Origin: JADMJV01 sp964649085
GTDB taxonomy: Bacteria; Vulcanimicrobiota; Xenobia; Xenobiales; JADMJV01
DNA length: 64,000 nt
Assembly: GCA_964649085.1 (NCBI GenBank)
Contig: CAZYPN010000004.1
Location: 124,001 to 188,000 of the forward strand
Direction: 5' to 3'
Shown here: piece after piece, positions 1 through 9,441 of the stretch
How the letters are laid out: each line of letters begins with the position of its first letter
Position numbering within the stretch: the stretch's first letter is position 1
Notes under the pieces: model-generated
Seen by the model: only the letters and a program-made list of their open reading frames with translations
What the model was told of the DNA's origin: nothing
Databases searched by the model: none
Position numbers and translations under genes: made by a program

Positions 1-1
1 A

Positions 2-376
2 CCCGAAATGCTTCAGTTTATGCCCGCTCTCGACCTGTTGTTTGTGCCCCAGGTCCTACCGGCCTTTCGGGGTATGTTGTCCAACGTCTACGTAGAACTC
101 GAGTCGCCCGAAAGGGCCCAGCAACTCTATCGGGACTTTTACGACGGCGAGGCCTTTGTGCAGGTGCTGAATGCGGGCGAGTCGGCCACTCTGGCCCACG
201 TGCGCGGCAGCAACCGTTGCCTGCTCAGCCTGCACCCTTTCCCGGCTCAGCGGCGCCTGTTGATCTGTAGTGCAATCGACAACCTGCTCAAAGGGGCTGC
301 AGGCCAGGCACTGCAGAACCTGAACGCCAGCATGGGCTGGCCCGAGACGGAGGGATTATTGCGATGTGGATACTGA
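2..376 (+). CDS. argC: N-acetyl-gamma-glutamyl-phosphate reductase, C-terminal fragment (5' end outside window)
   Basis: The reading frame is open at the left edge, so only about the last 124 residues of ArgC are present. ArgC reduces N-acetyl-glutamyl-5-phosphate to the semialdehyde with NADPH, the third step of ornithine/arginine synthesis. Visible family features are the VPQVLPAFRGMLSNVYV segment (equivalent of the 'HLxPxxRG' stretch), the VRGSN motif, and the SAIDNLLKGAAGQALQN segment near the end. The fragment overlaps argB by 13 bases and argB is followed by argD, so an arg operon is clear. The catalytic Cys lies upstream and cannot be checked. Confidence 0.93.
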   Translation, partial: PEMLQFMPALDLLFVPQVLPAFRGMLSNVYVELESPERAQQLYRDFYDGEAFVQVLNAGESATLAHVRGSNRCLLSLHPFPAQRRLLICSAIDNLLKGAAGQALQNLNASMGWPETEGLLRCGY

Positions 377-1128
377 AGGTCGGTGGGCGTCAGCTGGATG
401 AACCCGGCTTCATCTCGGGACTGGCCCAGGTGCTCAAGCTCTTCCCCCAGCCCCCCATCATCGTTCACGGTGGTGGTCGGGGTACCACTTCGCTGGTGCA
501 GCGCCTGGGGCTCGAGGCGCACTTTGTCGAGGGGCTGCGGGTCACCGACGAGTCGGTGCTCGAGGCGGCCATTATGGGCCTGGCCGGGCTGGCCAAAATG
601 CAGCTGGTGGCCGGACTGGTGGCGGCCGGTGTGCCGGCCCTGGGTCTCAGCGGAGTGGATGGAGGGCTGGTTCGCTGCCGACCCTTGCTCAAGCCCGCCG
701 GACTGGGCATGGTGGGAGAACCTGCCCGGGTAGATGCCGAGCGGCTGTTGCAGCTGGTGGCTCAGGGCTGGGTGGTGTGTTTGTGCCCCCTTTCCCTCGA
801 TGAGGAGGGAAAGGTGCGCAACCTGAATGCCGACCCGGTGGCGGCTGCCGTGGCCGTGGCCGTCCGGGCGGAAACGCTGGTGTTTCTCACCGATGTCGAG
901 GGGGTGCTGGTCGACGGTATTTCGGTGCCCCAACTCGACCGTGCACTGTTTCACGATTTGCTCGAGCGAGGCCAGCTGGGCGAGGGCATGCTGCCCAAGT
1001 TGAGGGCCTGTTTTGCTGCTCTCGATGAGGGGGTCGAACAGGTACTGGTCAGTAACCTCGACGGGGTACGTGACTGGTTAGGGGGCAAGCAGGCGGGAAC
1101 GGTGGTTCGACATGCCCGACTGGATTGA
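364..1128 (+). CDS. argB: Acetylglutamate kinase
   Basis: This 254-residue protein phosphorylates N-acetyl-L-glutamate, the second step of arginine synthesis. It begins with the short beta strand MWILKVGG and has the IIVHGGG nucleotide-binding loop, an FVEGLRVTDE stretch, a GLSGVDG loop and the NLNADPVAAAVA segment, all typical of the amino-acid kinase fold. It lacks the extra N-terminal helix found in arginine-inhibited hexameric enzymes, so it looks like the short form. The Asn usually found after the Gly-rich loop (PQIN) is replaced (RGTT). The start overlaps argC and the end overlaps argD by 17 bases, implying translational coupling. LysZ (aminoadipate kinase) is the main alternative, but the VHGGG loop and ArgC/ArgD neighbours favour ArgB. 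Confidence 0.9.
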   Translation: MWILKVGGRQLDEPGFISGLAQVLKLFPQPPIIVHGGGRGTTSLVQRLGLEAHFVEGLRVTDESVLEAAIMGLAGLAKMQLVAGLVAAGVPALGLSGVDGGLVRCRPLLKPAGLGMVGEPARVDAERLLQLVAQGWVVCLCPLSLDEEGKVRNLNADPVAAAVAVAVRAETLVFLTDVEGVLVDGISVPQLDRALFHDLLERGQLGEGMLPKLRACFAALDEGVEQVLVSNLDGVRDWLGGKQAGTVVRHARLD

Positions 1129-2275
1129 GCGCGAGAGGGCCTGTTACGCGCCCCTGTACAAGCGTTTCCCTCTCTGTCTTCAGAGGGGCGAAGGCGTCTA
1201 TCTCTACGACAGCCAGGGTAAGGCCTATCTGGATATGGCCTCGGGCATTGCCGTCAACGCCTTTGGCCACGCACACCCCAGGCTGCAGGCCGTGCTCTCC
1301 AGCGCCAGGTTGTGGCACACCAGCAACCTCTATTACACCGAAGAACCCATCTTGCTGGCCGAACGGCTGTGTGGGCGCAGTTTCGCCTCGCGAGTGTTTT
1401 TCTGCAACAGCGGCACGGAGGCCAATGAAGCCGTGATCAAGTTTGCCCGGCGTGCGGGCCAGGGCAAACGGCCGGGCATCGTCGCCTTCGAAGGCAGCTT
1501 CCACGGGCGCACGCTGGGGGCACTTTCGGCCACCTCGACGGCACGCTATCGGGAGCCCTTTGAGCCGCTGCTGCCGGGTGTCGAGTTCTTGCCTTACAAT
1601 CGAGTCGAGCCGCTGAAGCGCATCGACGAAACCGTGGGGCTGGTGCTGGTCGAACCGGTTCAAGGCGAAGGCGGGGTTCGCCCTGCCACGCCCGAGTTTC
1701 TCCAGGCCCTGCGCGGGCGCTGCGACGAGGTGGGCGCCTTGCTGGCCTTCGACGAAGTGCAGTGCGGTTTGGGGCGCTGCGGGCAGCTCCTTGCCTACCA
1801 GACTTTCGGTGTGGTGCCCGACATGCTGTCGCTGGCCAAGCCGCTGGCGGCCGGGCTGCCGCTGGGGGCGGTGTTGCTTAATGCTCGGGTGGCCGAGGCA
1901 CTGCAGGTTGGCGATCACGGTACCACCTTTGGCGGTGGGCCATTGCTGTGCCGGGTGGCCCTGGAAGTGCTCGAAATGGTCGATGATCAGCTGCTGGCTC
2001 AGGTGCAACAACGGGGTCGTCGGCTGGGCGAATTGCTGGCCGAGTTGCGCTCGCCGCATATCGTCGAGGTTCGGGGTCGCGGATTGATGTGGGGCGTTCA
2101 ACTGGCCGACAGCCTGCCGGTGGCCCAGCTGGTGGAAGCCTGCCAGCAGCGCGGGGTGCTGGTGCTCAGTTCGGGGCAGAACACGCTGCGTCTATTGCCG
2201 CCCCTCATCGTTGAGCAGGCCCATCTGGAGAAGCTGGCTGCGGTGCTTCAAGACTCCCTCGACGGGCTGGCCTGA
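1112..2275 (+). CDS. argD: Acetylornithine aminotransferase (class III PLP aminotransferase)
   Basis: This 387-residue protein is full length for ArgD, which transaminates N-acetylglutamate semialdehyde with glutamate. The sequence shows the substrate/PLP segments in order: DMASGIAVNAFGH near residues 40-55, the NSGTEAN phosphate-binding loop, the FEGSFHGRT segment, LVEPVQGEGG, the LAFDEVQCGLGR motif with the PLP-pyridine Asp, and SLAKPLAAGLPLGA with the Schiff-base Lys. It overlaps argB and is followed three bases later by the CHAT gene. Succinylornithine or GABA transaminase activity is possible in this family, but argC-argB context supports ArgD. Confidence 0.92.
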   Translation: MPDWIERERACYAPLYKRFPLCLQRGEGVYLYDSQGKAYLDMASGIAVNAFGHAHPRLQAVLSSARLWHTSNLYYTEEPILLAERLCGRSFASRVFFCNSGTEANEAVIKFARRAGQGKRPGIVAFEGSFHGRTLGALSATSTARYREPFEPLLPGVEFLPYNRVEPLKRIDETVGLVLVEPVQGEGGVRPATPEFLQALRGRCDEVGALLAFDEVQCGLGRCGQLLAYQTFGVVPDMLSLAKPLAAGLPLGAVLLNARVAEALQVGDHGTTFGGGPLLCRVALEVLEMVDDQLLAQVQQRGRRLGELLAELRSPHIVEVRGRGLMWGVQLADSLPVAQLVEACQQRGVLVLSSGQNTLRLLPPLIVEQAHLEKLAAVLQDSLDGLA

Positions 2276-2278
2276 ACC

Positions 2279-5020
2279 ATGTTCTGGCGCCTGCTGCTGT
2301 GCTGCCTGCTGTGTTCTGCGGCCTGGGCTGAACCCGAGGTCGCCAAAGCTCGCCTGGTGCTGGGCGCGGCCCTGGACATGGTAGGACGCAAGGCGCTGGA
2401 GTTCGGCGCTTATGAGCAGGCCTTGCCCCTGTTGCGCTTCCACGAAAAGGTCGTGGCCGGAGACCCCAGCCGCCAGAAAGACGGCCTGCGGCTGCGTCGC
2501 TTTCAGGCACTGGCCCGGCTGGGTCAGGGCCACAACCTGGCGGCTTTAGAATCCACCACTTCCTGCCTGCAGGAGTCGCCCGTTCATCAGGGCCTGCTGC
2601 GAGCCGTGGCCTTATGGCGCCTGGCTCGCCTTGACGAGCTCAAAGATCAGCTGAGCCGGTTGGAGCAACTGCCCGTGAACAACGCCATCGAGCGCTTCGT
2701 GTTGGCCGGGCTGCGTTTTCGCCTGAAGGCTGCGGAGCGTCGCCTGCAGGCCGGCGAGGTGTTGGCGGCTGGACGCGAGGCCCTGGACATGCTCGCCAAA
2801 TACCGCAGCGATCGCAAGCCCACCACCTGCGAGCCTCTATACCTGCGGTTGGGATTGGAGCTCTGGCAAGAGCCCATCCTCGACCTCATCCATGAAGAGA
2901 ATGGCGATCCCGAACTGCAGGCCAGGTTGATCGAGCTTTTGTTTGACGGACCCGAGTTGCTCGAGCGGTTGGCTCGCCAGAATCTGACTCCGGCCCACCT
3001 CAATCCGGAGTTTGGCCTGGCGGTGCTTGAGCAATTGCTGGTTCCTTATGAGGATTTTCTGGCCCACCATTGGCTCGACCGGGCCGAGAAAAACCGCCAG
3101 GAAATTCAGACCACTCTGGACGAGCTGCAACCTACGGTAGAGAAGGCCGCCAACGGCTTTCTCCAGGACTGCGGCAAGCTGGGCACCATGTTGCTGCCCT
3201 TTTGCCAGGGGCTGGAATTTGAAGGCCAGTCTTTTTCGCCCGAGGTTATCGAGTTGAATCTGGCCGAGGGCTCGCTGCGGCGTCTGCGAGAGCGATTTCT
3301 GGCGGCCCAGTTGCGGGGCTTGCTGGGGCTGCAGGAGGGCCGGCTGGACCGGGTGTTGGAAGCGCGGGCCGAGCTGTTGCTCAACAGCTTGAAAGAGCTG
3401 CAGAAAGCGAGCTCGTACCGAGGGCGCGAGGACGCCCGCTACCCCCAGATCGAGCTGTGGCAGCGCCAGCGACCCCAGGATACGCTGGCCGAGCAGCGCG
3501 ATCTCATCGACCAGCTTCGCTCGCAATCCGCCCGACTGGGCGACGAGGAGGCCCGTTTTGAACTGGCCTGGCTCGAGGGTCGACACGAGGCCCTGCAGGG
3601 CCGGTGGAAGCAGTGTCAGCAGGTGGTCGAGGCGGTGCTGCTGCATTCCTCGCAGCCACTGGCCGCCTCGGCCCGAGAGCAGCTGCTTCAGCGCCAACGT
3701 TGGCGCAAGCTCTACCGTCTGTGGAGCGAATCGCTGCTGGAACAGGGCCGCCCTGAAGAAGCCCTGGAGGCGCTGGAGCGGGGGCGCAGGGCCGATGAGC
3801 AGCAGCGCCGCCTGGCCTCTCAGCTCGAGGCCCCGGTCGGTCAGGCCCTGGCTGCTCGAAGGGCTTTGCTCCACGAACAAATCCTGGGTCCCGCCTCGGG
3901 CGCATCGCGGGTCCAGGAATCGTTGCAGGGGCTGGATCTCGAATCGACCCGGCTGCAACTCCCACCCGTAGCGCAGTGGGAACGAGTCTGCCAGGCCCTG
4001 CCGGAAGACTTCGCGGTGCTTTGCTATCTCAGCCTCGATGACCGGCTCTGTCTGTTCGCGCTCGACCGCCAGGGACTGACTCGTGCCAGCGTAGCTCTAC
4101 CCAGAGCCCAGTTGGACCAGCGCGTTCGCGAATTTCGACGCCATCTCGTGCAGATTCCCATCGAGCGCCCCGAAGTCGTGGCTCCGGGCTGGTTCGAGCG
4201 TGCCTACGGGTTGGAATACCGTCGCCTTGCGGGCCAGCTTCATCACGACTTGATCGCTCCTCTGGCGCCGCGTCTCGAGGGCAAGCGGGTGTTGGGCATC
4301 CTGGCTTCGGGCACGCTGCAATACTTGCCGTTTTCGGCACTGCTGCCCGAAGGGGCACGTTCCTCCGACTTTCTCTGTCGACGCTGGGCCTGCGTCCAGC
4401 TCAGCGGCCTGGAAAGCCTGTTGGACCTGATGGCCTATCCTCCCGGCAACCTTCAAAGCTGGTGTGGGCTGGGCGACCCGGACGGAAGCCTGCCCTTTGC
4501 CAGTCAAGAAGTGCAGGCCATTGCAGGTCAGTTCTCTCGTCCCCAGGTGTATCTGGGGGCACGGGCTCGCTCCGAGGTGCTGCAGTTTGTGCCCCCCGCC
4601 CCCGAGGCCCTGCATCTGGCCACCCACGGCTATCTCGACAGCGCCAATCCCAGGGCCAGCTATCTGTTGATGGCGGGCTCGCGCCTGCGCATTGCCGATA
4701 TCTACCGACTTCCTCTGGCAGACACTCGCCTGGTGGTGCTCTCGGCCTGCCAGTCCGGCTTGGGAGAAGTGGAGCCGGGCAGCGAGATCACCAGCCTTTC
4801 CGACGCCTTTCGGGTGGCCGGCAGCCGGGCCGTTCTGGCCAGCCTGTGGAAGGTGGCCGACGAGAGCACGGCGGAACTGATGAAGTCTTTCTATCGCCAT
4901 CGCCCCCGCTTGGGGTCGGCCGGCGCGCTACGGCAGGCTGAGGTGGAGCTGCTGGATTGCCCCGAAACCAGTCATCCGTTCTTCTGGGCGCCCTTTGTGC
5001 TCAGCGGCGACTTCCGCTGA
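2279..5020 (+). CDS. Secreted TPR-like protein with C-terminal CHAT (caspase-like) protease domain
   Basis: The 913-residue product starts with a Sec signal peptide (hydrophobic residues 3-16, AWA cleavage site), so it should be exported. Residues about 20-600 are helical and rich in Leu, Ala, Glu and Arg, consistent with degenerate TPR/alpha-solenoid repeats. The last 300 residues are a CHAT domain of the caspase/separase clan: the His of LHLATHG is residue 783 and the Cys of LSACQSGLG is residue 824, followed by the SLSDAFRVAGSRAVLASLWKV stretch typical of CHAT. Both catalytic residues are intact. It starts three bases after argD and shares a TGATG with the next gene. Its substrate is unknown; periplasmic location is an inference from the signal peptide. 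Confidence 0.88.
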   Translation: MFWRLLLCCLLCSAAWAEPEVAKARLVLGAALDMVGRKALEFGAYEQALPLLRFHEKVVAGDPSRQKDGLRLRRFQALARLGQGHNLAALESTTSCLQESPVHQGLLRAVALWRLARLDELKDQLSRLEQLPVNNAIERFVLAGLRFRLKAAERRLQAGEVLAAGREALDMLAKYRSDRKPTTCEPLYLRLGLELWQEPILDLIHEENGDPELQARLIELLFDGPELLERLARQNLTPAHLNPEFGLAVLEQLLVPYEDFLAHHWLDRAEKNRQEIQTTLDELQPTVEKAANGFLQDCGKLGTMLLPFCQGLEFEGQSFSPEVIELNLAEGSLRRLRERFLAAQLRGLLGLQEGRLDRVLEARAELLLNSLKELQKASSYRGREDARYPQIELWQRQRPQDTLAEQRDLIDQLRSQSARLGDEEARFELAWLEGRHEALQGRWKQCQQVVEAVLLHSSQPLAASAREQLLQRQRWRKLYRLWSESLLEQGRPEEALEALERGRRADEQQRRLASQLEAPVGQALAARRALLHEQILGPASGASRVQESLQGLDLESTRLQLPPVAQWERVCQALPEDFAVLCYLSLDDRLCLFALDRQGLTRASVALPRAQLDQRVREFRRHLVQIPIERPEVVAPGWFERAYGLEYRRLAGQLHHDLIAPLAPRLEGKRVLGILASGTLQYLPFSALLPEGARSSDFLCRRWACVQLSGLESLLDLMAYPPGNLQSWCGLGDPDGSLPFASQEVQAIAGQFSRPQVYLGARARSEVLQFVPPAPEALHLATHGYLDSANPRASYLLMAGSRLRIADIYRLPLADTRLVVLSACQSGLGEVEPGSEITSLSDAFRVAGSRAVLASLWKVADESTAELMKSFYRHRPRLGSAGALRQAEVELLDCPETSHPFFWAPFVLSGDFR

Positions 5021-5439
5021 TGCCGTCGCCTCCAGAGCGGATCAAAGTGGCTTTGCTGGCCAGCTTTTTGGTGATGGGCCAGTTTCTCTGCTGCCTGTTC
5101 AGTACATCTCGCCTGTGGCCTTTCAACCCCATCCTGGTCTATGTGTCCCACTCGGGTTCCGAGGTCCGGGGGCCCCTTCTGGTGGCCTACTCGTCCACTG
5201 AGGAGGCCAATTTGGTTGCGATGGGTTGGTGCAGCGAACTCTTCGAGCGCAAGTTGGCCGCAGGACTGATGTCCATGCCCCCCGCCCGTCGAGAACATGC
5301 CCTTCGGGAGCTGGCCGGCTTCTTCGCCGGGCGGGGTCGGGCGCGCTTTGCGGGCCTGCGCCTTTACCGCCTGACCTGGAATTTGCCTACCGGTCAGGTG
5401 AGGGAAAGGGAGCAGGTGGCCGAATGCCGTTTTCCCTGA
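5020..5439 (+). CDS. Small membrane-anchored protein of unknown function
   Basis: The start ATG overlaps the stop of the CHAT gene (TGATG at 5018-5022), the best start by position although the frame is open further upstream. The 139-residue product has one hydrophobic segment near residues 10-27 (VALLASFLVMGQFLCC), then a soluble, Arg-rich tail probably outside the cytoplasm. It overlaps the next, HTTM-like gene by 16 bases. This is the position where genes for HTTM-type proteins often have a small membrane partner, so a joint role is plausible. No known family recognised. Confidence 0.7.
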   Translation: MPSPPERIKVALLASFLVMGQFLCCLFSTSRLWPFNPILVYVSHSGSEVRGPLLVAYSSTEEANLVAMGWCSELFERKLAAGLMSMPPARREHALRELAGFFAGRGRARFAGLRLYRLTWNLPTGQVREREQVAECRFP

Positions 5440-6299
5440 AGTGGTGGTTCCAGCCCGGGTCGGCGCGCCGCCTGGGCATCAGCCGCTGCCTGTTTTACCT
5501 GTGGTACTGGCTGCAGTTCAGCTACTACAATCCGGGCGAATTCGCCGGCTTGCCCGCCAGTCTCTGGCAACCGGTGGCGCTGGTGCAGGTGCTGGGCCCG
5601 CCCGATCCCGGGTGGTTCAGCTTGCTGGCCTGGTTGGCGCATCCGGCCTTCTTACTGGCCGCGCTGGGGTTGTGGACTCGCCTGTCCACGCTGGTGGTGG
5701 CCGTGGCCGCGGCGCTGCCGCTGGCCTGGATGCAATGCTACGGTTTTCCCGAGTTTCATCTGTTACCGCTGGTGCTGATCAGCTGGATTCTTCCCTGGTC
5801 GGCCTGTGGCGATGCCTTCTCCCTTGATGCCCGTTGGGGTCGCCAGGCCAGGGTCAAGGTTGATTCCGGTTGCTATACCTGGCCCATCCGTCTGTGCTGG
5901 CTGACCCTGCTGCTGCCGATGGCTTCGGCCGGATTTCACAAGTTGCTGGGCTCCTGGCCCGGCGAGCCGGTGGCGACTATGGAGTGGTTCTTGCGTCTCA
6001 AATTCGTCGTTCACGGTGAGATGAAGGCCGCGCAGCCCTGGGCCTTCATGGCCATTCCGCTGAGCTATCCCTGGATGCTGGCCATCATGTCCTGGGGCAC
6101 GCTGGTTTTCGAATTGGGCTGTCCGCTGGCTCTGCTCGACCGTCCGCGTTTTTTGCGCCCGCTGTGGATCGGCGGCCTCTTTCTCATGCAACTGGTGCTG
6201 GCGGTGGGCCTGCTCACGCTCAAGAGCTTCCCATGGTTGGGTGCCTACCTCTTCTGGGTGCCCTGGGGAGAGGGCCCAGGCTGGCGGGATGGAAGCTGA
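5424..6299 (+). CDS. Polytopic membrane protein, HTTM/DoxX-like
   Basis: The frame is open from 5226, but ATG 5424 (MPFSLKWWF) overlaps the preceding gene and begins the first membrane-proximal segment, so I choose it; the product is 291 residues. It has about six or seven hydrophobic segments and the pattern RRLGISRCLFYLWYW near the N terminus followed by aromatic-rich helices and HKLLGSWPGE, resembling the HTTM (vitamin K-dependent gamma-carboxylase membrane) superfamily without the lumenal carboxylase half. Activity is unknown. Its coding end overlaps the start of the NRPS-like gene, so the two are probably co-expressed. Confidence 0.65.
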   Translation: MPFSLKWWFQPGSARRLGISRCLFYLWYWLQFSYYNPGEFAGLPASLWQPVALVQVLGPPDPGWFSLLAWLAHPAFLLAALGLWTRLSTLVVAVAAALPLAWMQCYGFPEFHLLPLVLISWILPWSACGDAFSLDARWGRQARVKVDSGCYTWPIRLCWLTLLLPMASAGFHKLLGSWPGEPVATMEWFLRLKFVVHGEMKAAQPWAFMAIPLSYPWMLAIMSWGTLVFELGCPLALLDRPRFLRPLWIGGLFLMQLVLAVGLLTLKSFPWLGAYLFWVPWGEGPGWRDGS

Positions 6300-9200
6300 T
6301 CTCTTGCCTACTGCGCATTCCGACCTGACCTTCACTCGCGCTCATATTGAGACTTCGGTTTCCAGCCGCTTACAGCAGGTGGTGCAGCATTGCGGCTCGC
6401 GGCCGGCACTGCTGGAAGGCACACGCTGCTGGAGCTATCGCGAGTTGTGGGAGCTGTTGCTGGAAAAGTCGGGGGGGCTGGCCGCTTCGACCGGGCCCGT
6501 GGCTGTGCTGGCGCCGGTATCGGCGACGATGGTCCTGGCTTCGCTGGCCGTGGTGCTCAGTGGCCGCAAGCTGCTCTCGCTTCACCCCCGTCTTCCCCTG
6601 CAGGTGCAGCAACAGCAGCTGAGCGAGCTGGCGGTTGAGCTGGTGGTGGCTGCCCCCGGCCTCGAGGAGCAGGCCCGCAATTTGGCTGCCAACCATTGTT
6701 CCTGGATCGCCTTTGAACAGCTTTCGGGTTCCGCCCGGTTGCCCGAATTGGGCCCCGACCACGAGGCCCTGGTCTATTTCACTTCGGGCAGCACCTCGCG
6801 ACCTCGGCCCGTGCTCAGGACCCACCGCGCTTTGCTGCATCGGGTCTGGCTCGGGGGGGTGCTCGATGGGCTCGGCCCCAACGACCGCCAGACCCTGCTG
6901 ACCCACAGTGGCTTCGCCTCGTCCGAGGCCGATCTGTTTGCCACGCTGCTGCACGGTGGCTGCTGTTGCCCCTTCGACCCTGCCACCCGCAGCCTGGGCG
7001 ACTTCGGCCGCTGGCTGCGGCAGGCCGAGATTTCCCTGCTGCACCCTCCGGTGCTCTACTTTCGCAAGTTTCTGGCCTCTCTGGCAACTACCGAGCAATT
7101 TCCCAAGGTGCGACTGCTGGCCCTGGCCGGGGAGCTGGTTCGGCACGAGGACCTCCTGGCCTGGAGCCGGCACGCCCCCCGCGACAGTCAGGTTCGCCAT
7201 CGATTTTCCAGCACCGAAACCGCCATGCTCACCCTTTCTGGTTTTGCTCTGGGCGAGCTCGACCCCGAGGGGTGGCAACTGGGTTACCCGGTGCCCGACA
7301 AGGAGCTGGAAATTCGGGATGATCAGGGCAATCCGGTGCCTGTGGGTCAGACCGGGCGGCTGGTGGTGCGCAGCCGCTATCTCTCGGCCGGTGCCACGGA
7401 TGAGTCGGGAAGCCGTATCTTTCAAAGCGGCGACCGGGGTCGACTGCTCGCCGATGGTCGCTTCGAGTTTTTGGGTCGTTGGGACGACGTGGTGAAGGTG
7501 CGCGGCTATCGGCTGTCGCTGCGTGAAGTCGAAGAAGCGCTGCTCTCGCTGCCCGGGGTCGAGGAGGCAGCGGTGGCTCTGGAAGGCGAGCAACTGGTGG
7601 CCTGGGTCGCGCCGCTGTGGCCCGACGGAGCCGAGCCCCTGGGCCGGCTCCTGGAGCCCTTGCTGCCAGACTGGAAGCAGCCCCAGCAGGTTCATTTTTG
7701 TGCCGAGCTTCCCAAAACGCTCACCGGCAAGATCGACCGACCTCGCCTGGCCGCCCCCAGTGCGGCTTCGCCAGGCCCCTGGCGGAGCTCTACCCTGGTC
7801 GAGCAGTTGAGCCGGCTCTGGTGCGAGGAACTGGGTCGGGCTGCGGTAGGGCCCGAGCAGAATCTGATCCAGGCCGGTGGCGACTCGATTACGGTGGTGC
7901 TGCTGCTGCATTTGATCGAGCGTGACTTCGCGATTGAACTCAGGCCGGCCGACTTCTTCCAGGAACCTACCCTGGCGGGACTGTCCCGCCGCCTGGAGGG
8001 AGCGACCCCTGCGCAGCAACCTGTGGACCAGGCCTCGTCGAGCGTTGCCGAGGACCTGCCGGAAAGCGTGGCCGAAGCTCTCTTGCTGCTCTTGCTCGAG
8101 CATCAGGTGGATACCATCTTCTTCAATCCGGGCACCGACAACGTTCCCGTGGTAGAAGCCCTGGCCCGGCGTCAGGCGCTGGGTTTGCCTGCTCCCCGCC
8201 TGGTGTTGTGTTTGCACGAAGCCGTGGCCCTGGCTGCGGCCCACGGCTACTTCCAAACCAGCGGACGGGTGGCCATGGTGTACGTTCACGTGGCACTGGG
8301 TCTGCAGAACCTGGGCGGGGCCCTGCACAATGCCCAGCGCGGCAGGGTAGGGGTCATCCTGGCCGCCGGGCGCACCCCCTTTTCCGAGGACGGTCGGGTG
8401 CCGGGGGGGCGCGATCGCGCGGCCCACTGGATTCAAGACCAGCATCACCAGCAGTCGATTGTCGACGATTTTGTGCTCTGGCACTATCGCGTTCCGTTTC
8501 AAGAAAATCTGCGACCGGCATTGGAACGCGCCCTGGACCTGGCCCGGGGCAATCCGTCCGGGCCGGTGTATCTCGAGTTGCCCAGGGAGATTCTCCTGGA
8601 GGAGTGTCGTCCCGCTCCGCCGGCACGCCGTTCCAAGCGGCGCTCGGCCCTCAGCGCCGATGGCCGTAGCCTCGACCTGGCCGCCGCCTGGCTGATGGAG
8701 GCCCAATGTCCGTTGGTGCTGGTGTCCCAGCTGGGTCGCAACCCCCAGGCCGTGGAGGAACTGGTGCAGCTGGCCGAGGCTCTGGCCCTGCCTGTGGTGG
8801 AGAGCCGCCACTACCACAACTTTCCCCTGTCGAATCCTCTCCACCAGGGTCATCGCCCCCTGGAGTGGTTGCCCGAAGCCGATCTGGTGGTCGTCGTCGA
8901 TCACGATGTGCCCTGGATTCCTCGTCAGTGGCAGCCTTCGCCTGACTGTCGGGTGGTGCAGCTCGATCAGGATACCTCGAAATCCTCGATGTCGATGTGG
9001 AATTTTCCCGTGGATCTGTCCCTACAAGGCGATTCGGCCGAGTTGCTGCGCGAGCTGCGACAGCGACTGCCGGCTCGGGCGGGCCAGAATGCCCACATCG
9101 ATAGCCGTCGAGCCCTGTGCGAGCAGCGCCACCGGCAGCGCCGGTTGCAGGAACATGATCGGGCTTGGGCGGGTCGTGAACAAAGCCCGATGTCCCCCGA

Positions 9201-9441
9201 GTGGGTTGCCTGCTGCCTTCAGCAGTGCCTCGATGAACGCGCCCTGGTGATGTGCGAGGCCGTGACCAGCAGCCCCGCCTTCTGGAGCGGGCTGGAACTG
9301 GGACCCGGTCGCTTCTTTCAGAACCTGGGTTCCACCCTGGGCTGGGGACTGGGGGCGGCGCTGGGGGCTCGCCTGGCCCGGCCCGACTTGTATCGTGGGC
9401 GACGGCAGCTGGATGTTCGGTCAGGCTCTGGCGGTCTATGA
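6289..9441 (+). CDS. NRPS-like protein: adenylation - carrier - ThDP-dependent enzyme (frameshifted before the end)
   Basis: ATG 6289 overlaps the preceding stop (6297-6299). Residues about 25-490 form an ANL adenylation domain: core A3 motif FTSGSTSRP near residue 165, SGDRG with Asp382, and the A10 Lys481 in LTGKIDRP. The Asp that binds the amino group in amino-acid A domains (A4 motif) aligns with Ala in SGFASSEADLF, so the substrate is probably not an alpha-amino acid. A carrier domain follows with Ser533 in GGDSI as the phosphopantetheine site. From about residue 590 the protein matches ThDP enzymes of the acetolactate synthase/benzoylformate decarboxylase type, with the catalytic Glu at residue 644 (LHEAVALAAAHGY). 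The frame stops at 9441, but the ThDP-binding GDG...NN module continues in another frame at 9395-9772, so one base is extra near 9388. There is no condensation or thioesterase domain. Confidence 0.87.
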   Translation: MEADLLPTAHSDLTFTRAHIETSVSSRLQQVVQHCGSRPALLEGTRCWSYRELWELLLEKSGGLAASTGPVAVLAPVSATMVLASLAVVLSGRKLLSLHPRLPLQVQQQQLSELAVELVVAAPGLEEQARNLAANHCSWIAFEQLSGSARLPELGPDHEALVYFTSGSTSRPRPVLRTHRALLHRVWLGGVLDGLGPNDRQTLLTHSGFASSEADLFATLLHGGCCCPFDPATRSLGDFGRWLRQAEISLLHPPVLYFRKFLASLATTEQFPKVRLLALAGELVRHEDLLAWSRHAPRDSQVRHRFSSTETAMLTLSGFALGELDPEGWQLGYPVPDKELEIRDDQGNPVPVGQTGRLVVRSRYLSAGATDESGSRIFQSGDRGRLLADGRFEFLGRWDDVVKVRGYRLSLREVEEALLSLPGVEEAAVALEGEQLVAWVAPLWPDGAEPLGRLLEPLLPDWKQPQQVHFCAELPKTLTGKIDRPRLAAPSAASPGPWRSSTLVEQLSRLWCEELGRAAVGPEQNLIQAGGDSITVVLLLHLIERDFAIELRPADFFQEPTLAGLSRRLEGATPAQQPVDQASSSVAEDLPESVAEALLLLLLEHQVDTIFFNPGTDNVPVVEALARRQALGLPAPRLVLCLHEAVALAAAHGYFQTSGRVAMVYVHVALGLQNLGGALHNAQRGRVGVILAAGRTPFSEDGRVPGGRDRAAHWIQDQHHQQSIVDDFVLWHYRVPFQENLRPALERALDLARGNPSGPVYLELPREILLEECRPAPPARRSKRRSALSADGRSLDLAAAWLMEAQCPLVLVSQLGRNPQAVEELVQLAEALALPVVESRHYHNFPLSNPLHQGHRPLEWLPEADLVVVVDHDVPWIPRQWQPSPDCRVVQLDQDTSKSSMSMWNFPVDLSLQGDSAELLRELRQRLPARAGQNAHIDSRRALCEQRHRQRRLQEHDRAWAGREQSPMSPEWVACCLQQCLDERALVMCEAVTSSPAFWSGLELGPGRFFQNLGSTLGWGLGAALGARLARPDLYRGRRQLDVRSGSGGL

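Noticed and set aside
364..2275. Lysine-type LysZ/LysJ instead of ArgB/ArgD
   Set aside because: No LysW carrier gene is visible, and the motifs and the preceding argC fragment fit arginine synthesis better.
6370..8904. An 844-codon open frame on the minus strand under the A-PCP-ThDP gene
   Set aside because: Its composition (Gln, Gly, His, Leu rich) is that of the reverse of a GC-rich coding strand, it has no domain and no ribosome site, and it fully overlaps a gene with clear motifs.
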